DNA of 31,979 bases, from NCBI GenBank assembly GCA_003427395.1, contig BFEA01000018.1, positions 2,841,914-2,873,892 on the forward strand, read 5' to 3'. The notes under the pieces were generated by a model, which had not been told where the DNA came from, did no database searches, and saw nothing but the letters and a program-made list of their open reading frames with translations. Positions 30,392 through 31,979 of the stretch are shown here, piece after piece. Within the stretch, counting starts at the first letter, position 1. Each line of letters starts with the position of its first letter. Both the position numbers and the translations under genes were made by a program. The DNA is from Chara braunii (lineage: Eukaryota > Streptophyta > Charophyceae > Charales > Characeae).

Positions 30392-31573
30392 TTAATGCAC
30401 AAGTTCCTCATATAAATAGTCAATGAGGATGTGGACATTCACATTAACTTTTCTTTTCTTCTTGTTCTTCATCTTCTCTTTATGTTTAAGGGCAAGAAGT
30501 CTCATACCTCCAGGATGCCTAAGATCAAATTTGTTCCATGAGTTGTCACAGACATGACTCATTGCATCCTTCTTAGCCACCCCATTTTTCACATCCTTTT
30601 CCAGAGGCTTACAATAGGTGATAGTGTGACCTCCTTCCCCACATGAGTAGCAGACAAAATTTTCCATTGGTCGCTCGTCGTACTTCCTTCTCTCTCTGTT
30701 CTCTTTCCGACCATTTCCTCTATTCTTTATTGATCTGGAAGAATCTCCTCTCTTACCATAGCCTTCATCATCATCATCATCCTCATCATCTTCATTTTCT
30801 GTCTTTTTTTTTCCTTTCTCATCTGCAGCATGATTGGTAGGCATATAACTGGCCATAACTCGTTGAATAATATTTTCAACACTCAGATTGTTCTCTCTAT
30901 TCATATCATTCTCAGTCTCCCAGTCTTTAGCCAAGGTACTGATCTGATCCAGTGACCATTTCTTGTGAGAAACCGTAGATAGAGTTCTGACTATTGCAAC
31001 CATTTCATCCCATCTGAGAGGGTAGTGTTGACCTTGATTAAGAACAGTTTGTCTTTCATTGTCAGTGAAGTTAGTCAAAAAAATATGGCATCTTTGAGCT
31101 TCATCCAGATATGGAATTCTTCTGGAAGTTCTGATAAATATCTGGAGAAAAATATTGAAAGTGTCATACTTAGCTCTTCTAATGTTAAGGAGATCCTTGG
31201 TAGTTGGAACCGAATTTTTCTCAAATTCTCTTTTCATTCTTTCTTTGACCTCTTCCCAAGTAGTGACTCCTTCCATCAACTCTTGAACAGCCAACCTCGA
31301 ATCAGTATCACAATAAGACAAAAGGTGTTTGAGTCACTGTTTGTGTGTCCAACCATAACAGAGCCTAAATAATTCATATTCATCCAAAACATCATTTACT
31401 TGATACCCTCTTAAGCATGAAATCCTTTCATCTGGCCTCTTTGCTCTTGCAATATCCGACCCTCCTTTTATTGTGACAACTATCTCGACCAGTTCTCGTA
31501 TAACACCTACTAGTGGCTCTTCATTAGTTCCTGCAGAAGAACTTGGTCTCTCTCGTCCTGTCATTTTGACCAT
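30392..31573 (-). pseudogene. Ty3/gypsy gag with CCHC zinc knuckle, one nonsense codon
   Basis: The frame starts at MVKMTGRERPSS (31573) and is interrupted by TGA at 31336-31334, between THKQ and LKHLLSYCD. It then runs open to TAA at 30392. The middle, VTTWEEVKERMKREF through RRIPYLDEAQRCHIFL, has the pattern of the retrotransposon Gag capsid domain. An acidic tract with a run of Asp precedes the zinc knuckle CYSCGEGGHTITYC (30652-30611), a CX2CX4HX4C motif that binds nucleic acid. A basic tail follows. Gag would form the virus-like particle and package element RNA. The start is chosen as the first Met in the homologous frame. Confidence 0.82.
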
Positions 31574-31979
31574 AAATTTTTCTTAACATTCTCCTCTCTT
31601 CTTGTTACTCTTAACCTCTTCTCTCCCACCTTCAATCCCTTACCCTTCTCGCAAGAGATACATGCTCGTCTCTCCTCTCTCTTGTTTGCTTTATCCCCTA
31701 GGAATTCTGTATGTAGAGAGTATAGACGATAATTGATTGGGTAGTGATCAACGGCAATGCAATCCTTCTCAGTCTTCCAATATAACCCGCAATCAGTTCT
31801 CTCTCATCATCTCTGTTCAGTCTCCTGTTATATCTCCTCACAGTATCCCGGATCATAAGGTACCGTGTCAAATCTATGATCTCATATTCGAATTGCATTG
31901 CTTATGAACCAGTGTTAATCCTTCTTGCAAGAGAAACTTTTTCTCTAGAAGAGTGATATCAACAGTTCTCACTTTCATT
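31574..31979 (-). other. Upstream of gag: leader region, no LTR or PBS recognised
   Basis: On the - strand this should be 5' UTR or LTR of the gag-bearing element. A purine-rich stretch (- strand) spans about 31580-31690. A 66-codon frame at 31898-31698 (FEYEIIDLTRYL..., then NRRLNRDDERE) has no domain I recognise. I find no convincing PBS or TG...CA end before the window stops. Confidence 0.4.

Noticed and set aside
1781-31336. TGA read as Trp (alternative genetic code)
   Set aside because: TGA does occur at plausible Trp sites, but TAG and TAA also interrupt the same frames and frameshifts are present, so decay explains it better.

Overview
This window reads as repeat-rich nuclear DNA from a eukaryote with a large genome. 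It is non-bacterial: it has no operon-like genes, many trinucleotide microsatellites, splice-donor-like signals, decayed Ty3/gypsy retrotransposon pieces, and an LTR followed by an initiator-tRNA-Met type primer binding site. A charophyte alga, another plant-lineage genome, or a repeat-rich fungus would all fit. I cannot name the host. I see no intact host gene.

Layout, left to right. Block A (1-1201) is one arm of an inverted pair with A' (14050-15305). It is followed by the 3' half of a Ty3/gypsy pol gene on the + strand (about 1206-3379): RT thumb, RNase H and integrase, all decayed. The integrase tail runs into block C (3303-8791), which recurs as a near-identical direct copy C2 (19299-24788). 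C is mostly non-coding and very rich in stem-loops. It also holds a short Arg/Ser/Pro-rich reading frame on the - strand (about 5519-5989, repeated at 21515-21985). Block D (8792-10562) is single copy apart from a 96-bp piece. Block E (10563-14041) is a series of related modules: an (AAT)n tract, a dispersed repeat, an exon-like segment ending in a splice donor, then a pyrimidine tract. E recurs inverted as E2 (24789-28245). From 15306 to 18594 the sequence is otherwise unique, with a tRNA-like element, a perfect 11-bp hairpin followed by T's, and an LTR (17733-18222) with its PBS. A 510-base gap (18595-19104) follows, flanked by the same sequence on both sides. Finally, 28240-28335 is an inverted piece of D, and 28336-31573 on the - strand is the gag, protease and 5' RT half of a Ty3/gypsy element, also decayed.

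The two gypsy pieces are complementary halves. One stops in RT just after the YIDD region and the other starts in RT only a few dozen codons further on. No element here looks able to move by itself. All polyprotein pieces carry stops or frameshifts, and three predicted catalytic aspartates in the 3' pol half read as asparagine.

The most interesting signal is an array of imperfect hairpins at about 7700-9235, with a truncated second copy at 23697-24725. At least a dozen hairpins share a CCC-ACGGGAG or ACCCGGGAG core. Their outer stems differ in sequence from copy to copy but remain self-complementary. The same behaviour, conserved loop with changing but paired stems, appears at 4019-4194 and 5069-5170. 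This looks like compensatory change in a structured repeat family that I do not recognise. Assembly artefact must be kept in mind for the large blocks, because both C copies carry undetermined bases at the same positions.
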